Below, in pieces: positions 53,128 to 62,653 of a DNA stretch of 64,000 bases. The translations under genes and the position numbers were made by a program. The stretch comes from an uncultured Pseudoteredinibacter sp. Lineage in GTDB: Bacteria; Pseudomonadota; Gammaproteobacteria; Pseudomonadales; Cellvibrionaceae. The number at the start of each line of letters is the position of its first letter. Position 1 is the stretch's first letter. The notes under the pieces were generated by a model that saw nothing but the letters and a program-made list of their open reading frames with translations, was not told where the DNA came from and searched no databases. Where the stretch lies: contig NZ_CANMYE010000004.1 in assembly GCF_947502065.1 (NCBI RefSeq), positions 124,001 to 188,000 on the forward strand, read 5' to 3'.

Positions 53128-53154
53128 AACCTTAACCCTGCAAAAGGTATGCAC

Positions 53155-53928
53155 ATGCAGAGAGAATACACCAATAAAAACGTAGTAGTCACCGGTAGTT
53201 TTAGCGGCATTGGAAGAGCTGTAGCAACTGCGTATGCAAGCGAAGGCGCGAATGTTTTTCTTGTCGATGCAAACCCTAGGATTGAGGAAGCTTCCGAAGC
53301 CATCGCAGCGCAAACACAAGCTAAGGTTACAGCGATACACTGTGATATTAGTGACGCGAATCATGTTGAGCGGGCCTTCTCTGACATCGAGCGTATTGAC
53401 GTTCTTATCGCCAACGCAGGTATCGAGGCTGCGACACCAATTGATGGCCCAATGAATGTGTACCTTGAGAAATTCAAAAGAATATCTGAAGTTAATATCA
53501 CCGGAACGTATTTAACCATAGCATTTGCTAGACAGAGAATGGCTGCTGGTTCCTCAATTGTTATCACATCTTCGATTTGGGGAAAAACAGCAGTACCAGA
53601 CTTCGCAGCTTACAACGCCAGCAAGCACGCCAACCTTGGCTTAATGCGTACCTTGGCCAAAGAATTAGGCCCTCATGGAATACGTGTTAATGCAGTATGT
53701 CCTGGTTGGGTTAAAACTGGCCCAGCCATGGAGTCATTAAGAATCCTGGCAAATGAAAAAAATTGCAGTGAGGAGGCATTATTGAAAGAGCTAAGCGAAG
53801 AACAGTGCTTCGGCGAGGTGCAATCACCTGAAGACGTCGCCTTTGCCTATTTAATGCTCACATCAAAATACTCGATTAATGTGACGGGCCAAGCGATCAA
53901 CGCTGATCGCGGCGCGCTACTAACATAA
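53155..53928 (+). CDS. Short-chain dehydrogenase/reductase (second)
   Basis: 257 residues from the ATG at 53155, spaced well from AAAGG; an ATG two codons earlier is also possible. Motifs: 'TGSFSGIG', 'IANAGIEA', 'ITSSIWGK' (Ser), 'YNASKHAN' (YxxxK), 'CPGWVKTGP' and 'NVTGQAINADRGALLT'. It starts 27 bp after the first SDR and is only distantly related to it, so this is two different steps rather than a fresh duplication. No substrate can be assigned. Confidence 0.88.
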   Translation: MQREYTNKNVVVTGSFSGIGRAVATAYASEGANVFLVDANPRIEEASEAIAAQTQAKVTAIHCDISDANHVERAFSDIERIDVLIANAGIEAATPIDGPMNVYLEKFKRISEVNITGTYLTIAFARQRMAAGSSIVITSSIWGKTAVPDFAAYNASKHANLGLMRTLAKELGPHGIRVNAVCPGWVKTGPAMESLRILANEKNCSEEALLKELSEEQCFGEVQSPEDVAFAYLMLTSKYSINVTGQAINADRGALLT

Positions 53929-53955
53929 GCCGCTAGTAATTTTTGAGAACGAATC

Positions 53956-54633
53956 ATGACATACCAGCCTCACATTCCCAATGGCTCGAACGCGACACTC
54001 AACTCCTCCATCTCAGCAACCGGTGAGCCAATATATGGGAAAACATACCGAATACCGGCACGCTGTGGCATTGCAGTCTCTGTGAAAGATGGCGATCTAA
54101 TCAAGATCGATAATCCAAGCGGGTATCAAGTCTGTGATTTTTGGGCCTTTCGTACAGGAAATCTTAACGAGTATCTGTCAATGAGCCATAGCCGGACACA
54201 TCTAAAAAAATTAATTCCAGAGATTGGAGACACATTAGTTAGCAACTTGCGAAATCATATGGTTACTATTGAGGATAGTGACACTCCAATCTCGCATGAC
54301 ACTCTCATAGCAGCCTGCGACCATCACCGCTATCAACAGCTAGGCGTTCAGGGTTATCACGATAACTGCACCGATAACCTTAGAATGGCAACACAAGTCA
54401 TTGGGCACGAAATACCACTGGTCCCCGATCCATTTAACCTATGGATGAATGTCCCGATTTCTACTTCGAATGACCTCAGTTTTGAGCCACCAATATCGGG
54501 AGAAAACAGCAGTGTACTACTCAGAATTCATGGAGATTGCTTACTTGCGATGTCTGCATGCCCACAAGATGTAACCCCGGTTAATGGTGATGGCAAGAAC
54601 CCAAGCTATTTAGAGTTTTGTGTTTCAAACTAA
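53956..54633 (+). CDS. DUF1989 (urea-carboxylase-associated family) protein
   Basis: 225 residues. 'YRIPARCGIAVSVKDGDLIK', 'QVCDFWAFRTGNLNEYLSMS', 'CTDNLRMA' and 'LLAMSACPQDVTPVNG' are conserved DUF1989 blocks, with Cys and His residues fit to bind a metal. The family contains the subunits of carboxyguanidine deiminase and other C-N bond enzymes. Here there is a single copy with no urea carboxylase or partner subunit, so it may serve another amidine or ring compound. It follows the second SDR by 27 bp. Confidence 0.82.
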   Translation: MTYQPHIPNGSNATLNSSISATGEPIYGKTYRIPARCGIAVSVKDGDLIKIDNPSGYQVCDFWAFRTGNLNEYLSMSHSRTHLKKLIPEIGDTLVSNLRNHMVTIEDSDTPISHDTLIAACDHHRYQQLGVQGYHDNCTDNLRMATQVIGHEIPLVPDPFNLWMNVPISTSNDLSFEPPISGENSSVLLRIHGDCLLAMSACPQDVTPVNGDGKNPSYLEFCVSN

Positions 54634-54667
54634 GAATACACGAAGTAATTCACACGAGGAAAACAAT

Positions 54668-55117
54668 ATGAGCACACCTGAACAAAACAAGAAAACGGTA
54701 GCCAATATTTACGGTATTTGTTGGAATAATGGCGACATGAACGAAATTGACAAAATCTTTGATGATAATGTCGAGCATGACCAGTTTCTTCCGGACTGGC
54801 CAAAAGGAAAAGAAGGCTTTAAGACCCTAGTATCTTTTTGGAGAGAAGCTTTTCCGGACATTCACGAAGAGGCCTTAGAATTAATTGCCGAAGGCAACAA
54901 AGTAGCGAGCCGATTTCGTTTAACTGGAACACATCTTGGTGACTTCTACGGGATCCCTGGAACAGGTCGAAAAATTGATATTCTTGGTGCAGAGATCTTC
55001 GAGTTTAAGGACGGCAAAGTCGTTCAGTATTTCTACCATGAAGACACTATGGGCCTATTTACTCAACTTGGATTGATGCCAGTAGGGCAGAACAAGATTG
55101 CTGGTGTGAATTCTTAA
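54668..55117 (+). CDS. SnoaL-like polyketide-cyclase-fold protein
   Basis: 149 residues from the ATG at 54668, which has GAGGA upstream; the frame is open further but overlaps the DUF1989 gene. 'NKKTVANIYGICWNNGDMNE', 'DWPKGKEGFKTLVSFWREAF', 'TGTHLGDFYGIPGTGRKIDI' and 'VQYFYHEDTMGLFTQLGL' are the SnoaL ester-cyclase pattern. Its position in the catabolic operon suggests isomerisation or hydrolysis of an intermediate, not antibiotic synthesis. That is inferred. Confidence 0.85.
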   Translation: MSTPEQNKKTVANIYGICWNNGDMNEIDKIFDDNVEHDQFLPDWPKGKEGFKTLVSFWREAFPDIHEEALELIAEGNKVASRFRLTGTHLGDFYGIPGTGRKIDILGAEIFEFKDGKVVQYFYHEDTMGLFTQLGLMPVGQNKIAGVNS

Positions 55118-55238
55118 TTTCAAAATCTCTTCAGACATCGATAGATGAGCTTTTTATCATTATCAGCTAAAGAAATTTAGTTTGTAAGAATTCTTTGCTT
55201 CATCGAGCATCGTAGGCTCTACAACAGGAGAGCTTACG

Positions 55239-56132
55239 ATGATCGCAAACCCAATTAAATGGCCCGGTGGGGCAAGAGTCGCCTGCGCAATTACTTTCGA
55301 TATAGATGCAGATAGCTTAATCCACATATCTCGTCCAAAGGATGGATTTGATCGTCTATGCCCAGTTTCGATGGGAAAATATGGACCTAAGGTAGCCATT
55401 CCTAGAATACTTGATACCTTCAAGAAATTTGATATCAAGCAGACCTTTTTCATCCCAGCCTGGTGCATGTCGCAATACCCTGAGATGGTTGAATCTATAC
55501 TTGAGGGTGGGCATGAAATCGCTCACCACGGTTATATTCATGAAGATCCCACCCGACACTCACCCGAAGAGCAAATAGAATGGTTCGAGAGAGCCCTTGA
55601 AGTTCACCAATCCTTGACTGGAAGTAAGCCGGTTGGATATAGGGCGCCCGTCTACAATGTCAACGATACTGTTATTGAATTACTTATGAAACATGGATTC
55701 TTGTACGAAAGTTCAATGATGGCTGATGATATACCCTACATTTTACAGAAGGACGGGCGACAACTGGTCGAGTTGCCAGTCCACTGGGCCAATGATGATT
55801 GGCCTCCGTTCGCTCACTACCCGGAAATAGACTACATGATGCATGTCCAGGCCGCTTCAACTGGACTTGCAGGTTTTTGGGAAGAATTCGAAGCACAATA
55901 CCAAGCCCGTGGATTCTGGATGTCTATCTGGCACCCTTTTCTGACAGGTCGGCTGACCCGTTGGACACAGGTCGAGAGATGGCTAGAGTCCATACTCGAT
56001 CGTAATGACTGTTGGTTTGCAACGCTCTCGGAGATAGCTGGGTACGTTGCACAACAAGACCAGGATAATTTGCAGAACATACGAAAAGATACACTCCCCT
56101 ATTACCACAATGTTCAAATTCCAGACCTATAA
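55239..56132 (+). CDS. NodB/polysaccharide-deacetylase-family hydrolase of the PuuE/cyclic-imidase type
   Basis: 297 residues. The first catalytic/metal motif is 'ITFDIDADS', the second 'EIAHHGYIHEDP' and the third 'PVGYRAPVYN'; later 'MSIWHPFLTGR' supplies the His near the end. This layout is that of the HpPgdA/PuuE subgroup, which includes allantoinase PuuE and cyclic imide hydrolase, more than of chitin or peptidoglycan deacetylases; no signal peptide is present. The cytoplasmic location and NCS1-permease neighbour favour a ring-opening cyclic amidase. GGAG lies before the ATG. Confidence 0.82.
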   Translation: MIANPIKWPGGARVACAITFDIDADSLIHISRPKDGFDRLCPVSMGKYGPKVAIPRILDTFKKFDIKQTFFIPAWCMSQYPEMVESILEGGHEIAHHGYIHEDPTRHSPEEQIEWFERALEVHQSLTGSKPVGYRAPVYNVNDTVIELLMKHGFLYESSMMADDIPYILQKDGRQLVELPVHWANDDWPPFAHYPEIDYMMHVQAASTGLAGFWEEFEAQYQARGFWMSIWHPFLTGRLTRWTQVERWLESILDRNDCWFATLSEIAGYVAQQDQDNLQNIRKDTLPYYHNVQIPDL

Positions 56133-56276
56133 AGTGCAAATTTTATTCATCCATAGGCTGAAATTATTTCGCATGTCTGATTTTTCAATTTATATATATT
56201 TAATTTGCAGGGTTTGAATCCGAACTTTAAATCTCGCTATAGCAATAATGATTAAGTTCATAATAGGAGAATAAAT

Positions 56277-58556
56277 ATGTCCAGCTTAATAATGCATAAA
56301 AAATATCGACTTTCATCCGCTATATCATGCGCCATCATTATGGGCTCATCAGCGTTCTCAAATGCGCAAGACTTTGCACTAGAAGAAGTCGTGGTGACTG
56401 CGCAAAAACGCTCTGAATCAGTTCAGAGTATTGGCTTAACTGTTTCTGCGTTAACCGGTGACGAACTAAAGGAAGCCAATGTTGATGATATAACTAAGAT
56501 TGCTGCTAACGTCCCCAACGTACAAGTCAATCACGGCTTTGGCCCAACAAACTTCAACATTCGCGGCCTTGGCGTGAACGAATTTTCCAGCAATTTAGAT
56601 TCACCTATCGCAGTCCATCTAGATGAAGGCTATATTTCCAAAGGCTTTACCACAAGCTTAATGCTTTTTGATATACAACGAGTAGAAGCTTTAAAAGGAC
56701 CACAGGGAACGTTGTTTGGCCGTAATGCTACCGGTGGTGCCGTTAACTTTTTCACCAACAAACCTGGCGATGAGTTTGAAGCCAGCTTGCAGCTTGGCTA
56801 CGACGATTATCAAACCGTAAGAACCGAAGCCTACATCAACACGCCGCTTTCAGAGGGCTTGAACTTCAGACTGTCCGGCTTTAGCACCAAGCAGAATAAA
56901 GGCTATTACGACAATCTTACCCGTGGCGATGACGAGGGTAAGATCGACAAGTGGGCATTGCGTTCTCAGCTAGCATGGTCTTTTGATGCAACTGATGTAA
57001 ATCTATCTCTGTCTTATGGGGAAGATAGTTCATCATTTATTCCTTATGAAGGAGCTGGCATCTTTACTCCTGAATCTTTGGCAGCTGGCAGCCCTGAATT
57101 TTGTTCCGAGTATCTAAATGGTACGGTTAACGGGGGCACTTCAAACTGTGTTCGCGGCATAGACGGACTAAACCCTGGTGATAGTGATCCGTTCACCTCT
57201 AACGGGGGTACCGAGCATATTGTAAATAACGAAGCTCAGAATGCTCTACTGCGTATTGATCATGACCTTGGTTGGGCAACGCTTACTTCAATAAGCTCTT
57301 ACCAGGATTTTGTGCGTGATCAGCAAGAGGACGCTGATGGCACGCCCGGCGGAGGAGTAGAAATATTCTACTACGATCTAGTAGAAACCTTTAGTCAGGA
57401 ACTTCGATTAACGTCTGACAATGATGGAATGTGGAACTACGTTCTTGGTTTCTATTACCTAGACGATGAGTTTTATCAAGCTGAATATCTCCGTATCCTA
57501 GGAGGAACAGCACCCGGATTTTTCTCGGAATTTAATCAAAACAGTGAAGCTGTAGCACTGTTTGCTCACAACGACTTTCAGTTAACAGAAAGCTTAGCAT
57601 TAACTCTCGGAGTTCGCTGGAGTGAAGAAGATGTGGAGATCAACGGCGGCACTGACTTCGGTACTGGCCTGGTCCGCTCTCTAGGCGGTCGTGATGCTCC
57701 TGAAGTCATCGTTGGTACCGCTGCCACATCCTCCGAGGTAGCCGGTGGTGGAAAACGTAATGATGAAAACATAACTTATAAACTTGGTGCCAAATGGGAG
57801 CCAGAACTCGATCAATTTGACCAGTTCATGGCATTTGTTAACTACTCTACCGGTTTTCGATCCGGTGGTTTCAACGCAACGTTTGTATCCCGCCAAGAGG
57901 GCTTCACCTCACTCGAGCCAGAAGAGATCACTGCGTACGAAGGCGGTATTAAAACCACCTTCTGGGATGGCCGAGCACGCTTAAACGTCTCAGGTTTTAT
58001 TTATGAGTTTGAAAACGGCATAGTCAATGTAGACAACGCCAATGCTCCTTTACCCATCGCAGTAAATGCGGCGGAAATCGACACCAAAGGTATTGAAATA
58101 GATGGCCAATTTCTGCTAACAGAAAAACTTGAGCTACAACTCGGATTCGGCTGGTTAGATTCAGAAATCGTCAGCAATATTACCGCTGGCGGCCAAAGCT
58201 TGAACGGAAACACACCGGTTAATGCACCTGAGTATACCTTTAACGGCTTGCTCCGCTATGAAACTGAACTCAACGAAAATTGGACAGCAGCTATTTCGAC
58301 GGACTGGAGCTGGAGAGACGATCAGTATTTAGAGACCGTGAATGCGCCCTCCAATCTGCAAGAGGACTACTGGCTGCATAATGCTCGAATCACTATGTCC
58401 AGCAGCGACGGTAAATATGAGTTCAGCTTATATGGTCACAATATTGCTGACGAAGAATATCGCACTTATGTAAATGACCTACCAACCTTAGGTTGGCTGC
58501 TAAACATTTATGGTCAGCCTCGTACCTTCGGTATTTCCGCGTCCGTTTACTTCTAA
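56277..58556 (+). CDS. TonB-dependent outer-membrane receptor (N-heterocycle locus)
   Basis: 759 residues: signal peptide (to about residue 30, 'IIMGSSAFSNAQ'), TonB box 'LEEVVVTAQKRSES', plug with 'VEALKGPQGTLFGRNATGGA', and a barrel ending 'FGISASVYF'. A pair of cysteines near residues 280-295 could form a loop disulfide. AGGAG is followed by AATAA before the ATG. It lies between the NodB-type hydrolase and an amidase, so it is the probable outer-membrane door for the compound handled by this locus. A terminator follows. Confidence 0.92.
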   Translation: MSSLIMHKKYRLSSAISCAIIMGSSAFSNAQDFALEEVVVTAQKRSESVQSIGLTVSALTGDELKEANVDDITKIAANVPNVQVNHGFGPTNFNIRGLGVNEFSSNLDSPIAVHLDEGYISKGFTTSLMLFDIQRVEALKGPQGTLFGRNATGGAVNFFTNKPGDEFEASLQLGYDDYQTVRTEAYINTPLSEGLNFRLSGFSTKQNKGYYDNLTRGDDEGKIDKWALRSQLAWSFDATDVNLSLSYGEDSSSFIPYEGAGIFTPESLAAGSPEFCSEYLNGTVNGGTSNCVRGIDGLNPGDSDPFTSNGGTEHIVNNEAQNALLRIDHDLGWATLTSISSYQDFVRDQQEDADGTPGGGVEIFYYDLVETFSQELRLTSDNDGMWNYVLGFYYLDDEFYQAEYLRILGGTAPGFFSEFNQNSEAVALFAHNDFQLTESLALTLGVRWSEEDVEINGGTDFGTGLVRSLGGRDAPEVIVGTAATSSEVAGGGKRNDENITYKLGAKWEPELDQFDQFMAFVNYSTGFRSGGFNATFVSRQEGFTSLEPEEITAYEGGIKTTFWDGRARLNVSGFIYEFENGIVNVDNANAPLPIAVNAAEIDTKGIEIDGQFLLTEKLELQLGFGWLDSEIVSNITAGGQSLNGNTPVNAPEYTFNGLLRYETELNENWTAAISTDWSWRDDQYLETVNAPSNLQEDYWLHNARITMSSSDGKYEFSLYGHNIADEEYRTYVNDLPTLGWLLNIYGQPRTFGISASVYF

Positions 58557-58567
58557 ATACAGAAACC

Positions 58568-58593
58568 GGCCAGCGCCTTTGCTGGCCTTTTTT
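58568..58593 (+). terminator. Terminator after the third TonB receptor
   Basis: Stem GGCCAGC / GCTGGCC with a 6-base loop and T6, ending 15 bp before the ATG of the amidase gene. Some read-through is likely needed, or the amidase has its own promoter upstream in the receptor gene. Confidence 0.88.
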
Positions 58594-58607
58594 CAGGTAG
58601 GTGAAAA

Positions 58608-60098
58608 ATGAAAAAATCTAACGCATATAAGCCAGCACATGAACTTGCAGAGCTAATTCGCACTGGAGAGCTATCAGCTGTCCACTTAATGGAAGAGACA
58701 ATAGATCGCATAAATGCGCGCAACCCGTCTTTGAATGCGTTTGTTATTACTGCATTTGACGAAGCTCTCGCCGCTGCCAAAAAAGCCGATCAAATGGTAC
58801 TAGATGGCTCGCCATTAGGCCCTTTACATGGGGTTCCCATAGCCATGAAGGATTTATTCGACTTCAAACCTGGCTGGGTATCAACTCTCGGTGGCGTAAA
58901 GGCCTTAGAAAACAATATTGTCGAAAATCAGTGTGCCTTTACCGAGCGCATGGAGGCTGCCGGCGCAATTATCGTCGGTAAAACAAATAGCCCGACCTTT
59001 GGTTTTCGTGGAACCTGCGACAATTTTCTATTTGGCCCAACTAAAAACCCCTTTGACCTTAGCCGCAACAGTGGCGGTTCATCAGGGGGCAGTGCCGCAG
59101 CGGTAGCTGACGGTCTGGTTTCCCTAGCAGAAGGCACCGACGCAGGAGGCTCGATACGCATTCCGTCTGCATGGTGCAGCACATACGGTTTCAAGCCGTC
59201 TTTTGGGCGCTCTCCAATTCTTATTCGCCCAAACGCCTTCGGTGCAACTACTCCCTTTATCCACATGGGTCCGATCACAAGAAACGTTAAAGATGCGGTA
59301 ATTGCACTAGATGTTTTATGTGGCCCACACCCAGCGGATCCGCTTACAGTCGTGCCAAAAGAGAATCTGCAATCACATCTCGGCAAAGATGTCACAGGCT
59401 TGAGGGTTGCGTTCACCGAAGATTTCGGCGTATTTCCCGTGGATCCAGAAATCCGCGCTGGTGTACGAGCTACTGCGGAAAAACTCAAGCAAGCTGGAGT
59501 ATCTGTAGAAAACGTAGATATCGATTTAGGCTACGATCATTTCGAACTCGGAGAGTTGTGGTGTCGTTTGATGGCGCCATTAAACACCCATGTACTTGAT
59601 AGCCTACAGCAGGCTGGCGTAGATTTACTCGAAAATCCAGATCAACTTCCACCAGATTTGTTGCGTTGGAACGATTACGTCAACAACTCTATGAACATGC
59701 GCGACTACTATCGTGACCAAGGTGTAAGATCAGAAATATTTGAGAAGCTTCAATCCGTATTCGAAGGTTATGATGCAATAATCTCCCCAACCCTAGCTTG
59801 CTTTCCAGTCCTTAATGATAGCAATGGTGACACTAAAGGGCCCATCGAATTAAATGGTGAAAAGGTGGAACCTCTAATTGGCTGGTGTTTAACCTATCTT
59901 GCAAATTTCACTGGCCATCCTGCGGCGAGCATTCCCGCCGGACTGGGCTCAGAGGGGTTACCCATGGGACTGCACATCATGGGCAAATCTGGCGATGATG
60001 GTACCGTGATTGCTCTGAGCGAGGCCCTAGAGCAAGTTGCTCCATGGGAGCACCTGTACAACCACTGCGAGAGTCGCCCTATAGGCTTAGATCAGTAG
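58608..60098 (+). CDS. Amidase-signature hydrolase (first)
   Basis: 496 residues with the full Ser-cisSer-Lys triad: Lys81 in 'GVPIAMKDLFDF', cis-Ser158 in 'NSGGSSGGSAAA' and Ser182 in 'GTDAGGSIRIPSA'. No signal peptide. Amidase-signature enzymes cut linear amides, carbamates or ureides to acid and ammonia or amine. Following a cyclic-imidase-like gene, it could finish hydrolysis of the opened ring. AGGTAGGTG precedes the ATG. The last 7 bases overlap the end of the convergent LysR gene. Confidence 0.9.
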   Translation: MKKSNAYKPAHELAELIRTGELSAVHLMEETIDRINARNPSLNAFVITAFDEALAAAKKADQMVLDGSPLGPLHGVPIAMKDLFDFKPGWVSTLGGVKALENNIVENQCAFTERMEAAGAIIVGKTNSPTFGFRGTCDNFLFGPTKNPFDLSRNSGGSSGGSAAAVADGLVSLAEGTDAGGSIRIPSAWCSTYGFKPSFGRSPILIRPNAFGATTPFIHMGPITRNVKDAVIALDVLCGPHPADPLTVVPKENLQSHLGKDVTGLRVAFTEDFGVFPVDPEIRAGVRATAEKLKQAGVSVENVDIDLGYDHFELGELWCRLMAPLNTHVLDSLQQAGVDLLENPDQLPPDLLRWNDYVNNSMNMRDYYRDQGVRSEIFEKLQSVFEGYDAIISPTLACFPVLNDSNGDTKGPIELNGEKVEPLIGWCLTYLANFTGHPAASIPAGLGSEGLPMGLHIMGKSGDDGTVIALSEALEQVAPWEHLYNHCESRPIGLDQ

Positions 60099-61045
60099 CC
60101 ACCAGTATCGATTAGAGACGCCGCTGGGCTGTCTCTATATCGATCGGCTTCATCTAACAACCAATCTTGGAACGCTACAATTTTTTGTTTACTGGCATGG
60201 CTCTTTTCACAAACCAAGTAGAAACTCTTATCTTTGAGAAAATAATCAACATTTGTTGGAATAATTAATTCACCTGACTCTAGATAAGAAGACGCCGCTA
60301 CAGTGCTGCAAAGTGCAATCCCTCTACAATCCAAAGCAGCTTGAAGACAAATGTATTCCTCACTATAGGTCTCCGCAAAGTTCGCATTCGTCGATGCAGT
60401 GCCAGATAAATCAAACCACATCTCCCATGTGGGGTCATCTGCATCTTGATTTTCAGTCCACTCATAAACAATTAGTGGAAATTCCAGTAATTCCTCAGGT
60501 TTAAGTTTGGCATCTGCTCGATTGGTAAACATCCTTGGTGAGCAAACCGGAACAACGAAGTTGTTAAGTATCCAAGCAAAATGCGAGCCTTCATAGCTTC
60601 CCTTACCATGACGAATCGCAATATCGACATTGTTTGAGGTAATCTCTCGGACTTTATCACTGGCGTCTATCTTGAGATTATACTGAGGGTATAGATTAGA
60701 AAATCTATGAGCTCGCTTGGCCAACCAATTAGCGGCAAAAGACTTAGTAGTAGTAACTACGAGGGGGCCCTCACCTTCGGTTACCGACAAAGCATTAACT
60801 GCTTCATGCAGTTTTAGAAAAGCTTCTGTAGCTAAAGGAGCAAAAGCTTTTCCTTCGTTGGTAAGGCTTAAGGAGCGTGTCAGCCTATTGAAAAGCTTTA
60901 CGCCCAACTCCTCTTCTAATGACTTTATATTATGGCTTATGGCGGTTGGCGTAACATTCAACTCGTCTGCGGCCTTCTTGAAACTCAGGTGCTTAGCAGC
61001 GACCACAAATGCTTGAACCCCTCTAAGTTGCGGAAGTCTATCCAT
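60092..61045 (-). CDS. LysR-family transcriptional regulator (GcvA-like)
   Basis: 317 residues from the ATG at 61045, which has a strong GGAGGA before it; earlier in-frame ATG codons lack one. Helix-turn-helix: 'LRGVQAFVVAAKHLSFKKAA' and 'LNVTPTAISHNIKSLEEELG', then a LysR effector domain. It lies convergent to the first amidase, overlapping its end, and on the same strand as the second amidase. It is the closest candidate regulator for the TonB receptor/amidase part of the locus. Confidence 0.92.
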   Translation of the reverse strand: MDRLPQLRGVQAFVVAAKHLSFKKAADELNVTPTAISHNIKSLEEELGVKLFNRLTRSLSLTNEGKAFAPLATEAFLKLHEAVNALSVTEGEGPLVVTTTKSFAANWLAKRAHRFSNLYPQYNLKIDASDKVREITSNNVDIAIRHGKGSYEGSHFAWILNNFVVPVCSPRMFTNRADAKLKPEELLEFPLIVYEWTENQDADDPTWEMWFDLSGTASTNANFAETYSEEYICLQAALDCRGIALCSTVAASSYLESGELIIPTNVDYFLKDKSFYLVCEKSHASKQKIVAFQDWLLDEADRYRDSPAASLIDTGGY

Positions 61046-61237
61046 TATTGTCCTCCAAGCACTGCAATTGTTATATAGCCCCTCCAAAAGGGTGGCTTTA
61101 AATTAGAATACACATGACTATTCTACACTCTAGATAGCTCCAACTTACTATATTATTTGTCACATTTCTAAATTTCAAGATTAAGCTCATGCCTGGATGG
61201 CAAGTACTTTTGCGTAAGGCGCTTGATACACGACTAA

Positions 61238-62596
61238 TCAAACGAAACTTTCAATTAATTTTGCGACCTTTAGCAAAGGCAAATCGCGATTTTGAGCAGA
61301 CGACAATAGCAATCCAAATGGTTGCGCCCCATTGTTCTTTTTGATTGGGATCGATATCCCTGGCATATCTAAGTAACTACCCAGCATGGTATTTGCCAGT
61401 ATTTGTCGATTATAGCTTTCATGGAAATCCATATCTTTTAGCACCCTTGTTAACTCGACAGGTTCAACAGGGATCGTTGGAAATATAAAGAATTGATGCC
61501 TAGGTAACTCTGATAAGCTTTCTATAAGCTCACGACGGCTACTCAGTAAAATGTCTTTTGTCGATGCCTTTAGCAAACTTGCTTTGGACAACCGGCGGCG
61601 AGTAAAAGGCTGCAAGTTATCATGGCTCTGCTCAAGTAGGTGCCCATAGTTTTCATAAGCTTCATGAGACACCAGTGTTCCATACTTAGAGAACAGTTCA
61701 CTTACGGCATCAAATTCAGGTACACATTCAACCTTAATGCGAAAACCTATCTTGCTGAGACCACTGACCAGTGCTGAAAATTTCGATTTAATTTTTGGGT
61801 CAAGAGCGTTGCTTACGTCGTGATCTGGCACGATGAGTTCAATAGCACTGGGCTTTAGCTGCTCACAGAATTCACGCTCCACCGATGACAAGAGTGTATG
61901 GATAGTCACACTATCATTGACATCTCTAGAAAAGAAGCCTACTGTGTCGAGCGTTCTGGATAATGGTTGTATATCTGAAATATCATGCACCCCGAAGCTC
62001 GGCCGAAAACCAACAATGCCTTGAACTGCCGCTGGAATTCTAACTGATCCCGAAGTGTCCGTACCTATAGCAATGGGGACGAGTCCGCTTGAGACGGCAG
62101 CAGCAGACCCGCTTGATGAGCCCCCCGGGATATGCCGCTTACCAGCACTCACCGTTTCTGGCGTACCAAAGACCGTGTTAATACCTACGCCAGAAAACGC
62201 CAATTCACTCATAGTTGACTTTGCCATCGGGATTAAGCCATGCTCAAGCAGCTTCTTACAGAAACCAGAGCTAGAAGGTTGACGTTTAGAGTCTATGGCA
62301 AGAGAACCACTGCTGGTCGTGTAGCCCTCAATATGAAAGTTATCTTTGATAACAACCGGAATCCCATCAAGTGGCCCTAGGTCACGCTTCAATCGATGAC
62401 GCAAATCACTCTGCACCCAAGCCTTATCAGCCAAGTCATAGCAAGTACTAGCAAATACTCCTGCCGAAGTATTAAAGTCAGGCAAAATCGCCTGCCTGAC
62501 TTCTTTGGGGCTGCAGATACCAGCCCGATATGCGGATGTAAGTGCGTTGGCGCTGCAAGTTCTGGAGAAGTACCTAAGCTGGTCCAACTGAGCCAT
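61238..62596 (-). CDS. Amidase-signature hydrolase (second)
   Basis: About 452 residues from the ATG at 62596 ('MAQLDQLRYFS'); the frame is open to 62653 and other ATG codons (62605, 62641) are possible. The triad is present: Lys in 'IPVVIKDNFHI', cis-Ser in 'PGGSSSGSAAA' and Ser in 'GTDTSGSVRIPAA'. It differs clearly from the first amidase and ends in 'QPFGLLLSSAQ', as in allophanate-hydrolase-like or indoleacetamide hydrolase-like members. The two enzymes probably act on different amides. There are about 190 bp to the LysR gene. Confidence 0.88.
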   Translation of the reverse strand: MAQLDQLRYFSRTCSANALTSAYRAGICSPKEVRQAILPDFNTSAGVFASTCYDLADKAWVQSDLRHRLKRDLGPLDGIPVVIKDNFHIEGYTTSSGSLAIDSKRQPSSSGFCKKLLEHGLIPMAKSTMSELAFSGVGINTVFGTPETVSAGKRHIPGGSSSGSAAAVSSGLVPIAIGTDTSGSVRIPAAVQGIVGFRPSFGVHDISDIQPLSRTLDTVGFFSRDVNDSVTIHTLLSSVEREFCEQLKPSAIELIVPDHDVSNALDPKIKSKFSALVSGLSKIGFRIKVECVPEFDAVSELFSKYGTLVSHEAYENYGHLLEQSHDNLQPFTRRRLSKASLLKASTKDILLSSRRELIESLSELPRHQFFIFPTIPVEPVELTRVLKDMDFHESYNRQILANTMLGSYLDMPGISIPIKKNNGAQPFGLLLSSAQNRDLPLLKVAKLIESFV

Positions 62597-62653
62597 TTCT
62601 ATCATAAGGCACAGGGTTCCTAAAGCAATTGAAAAATCCATTCTCAATCTCAA

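Noticed and set aside
55239..56132. Peptidoglycan or chitin deacetylase
   Set aside because: No signal peptide or cell-wall-binding part, and the motif spacing is that of the PuuE/cyclic-imidase subgroup.
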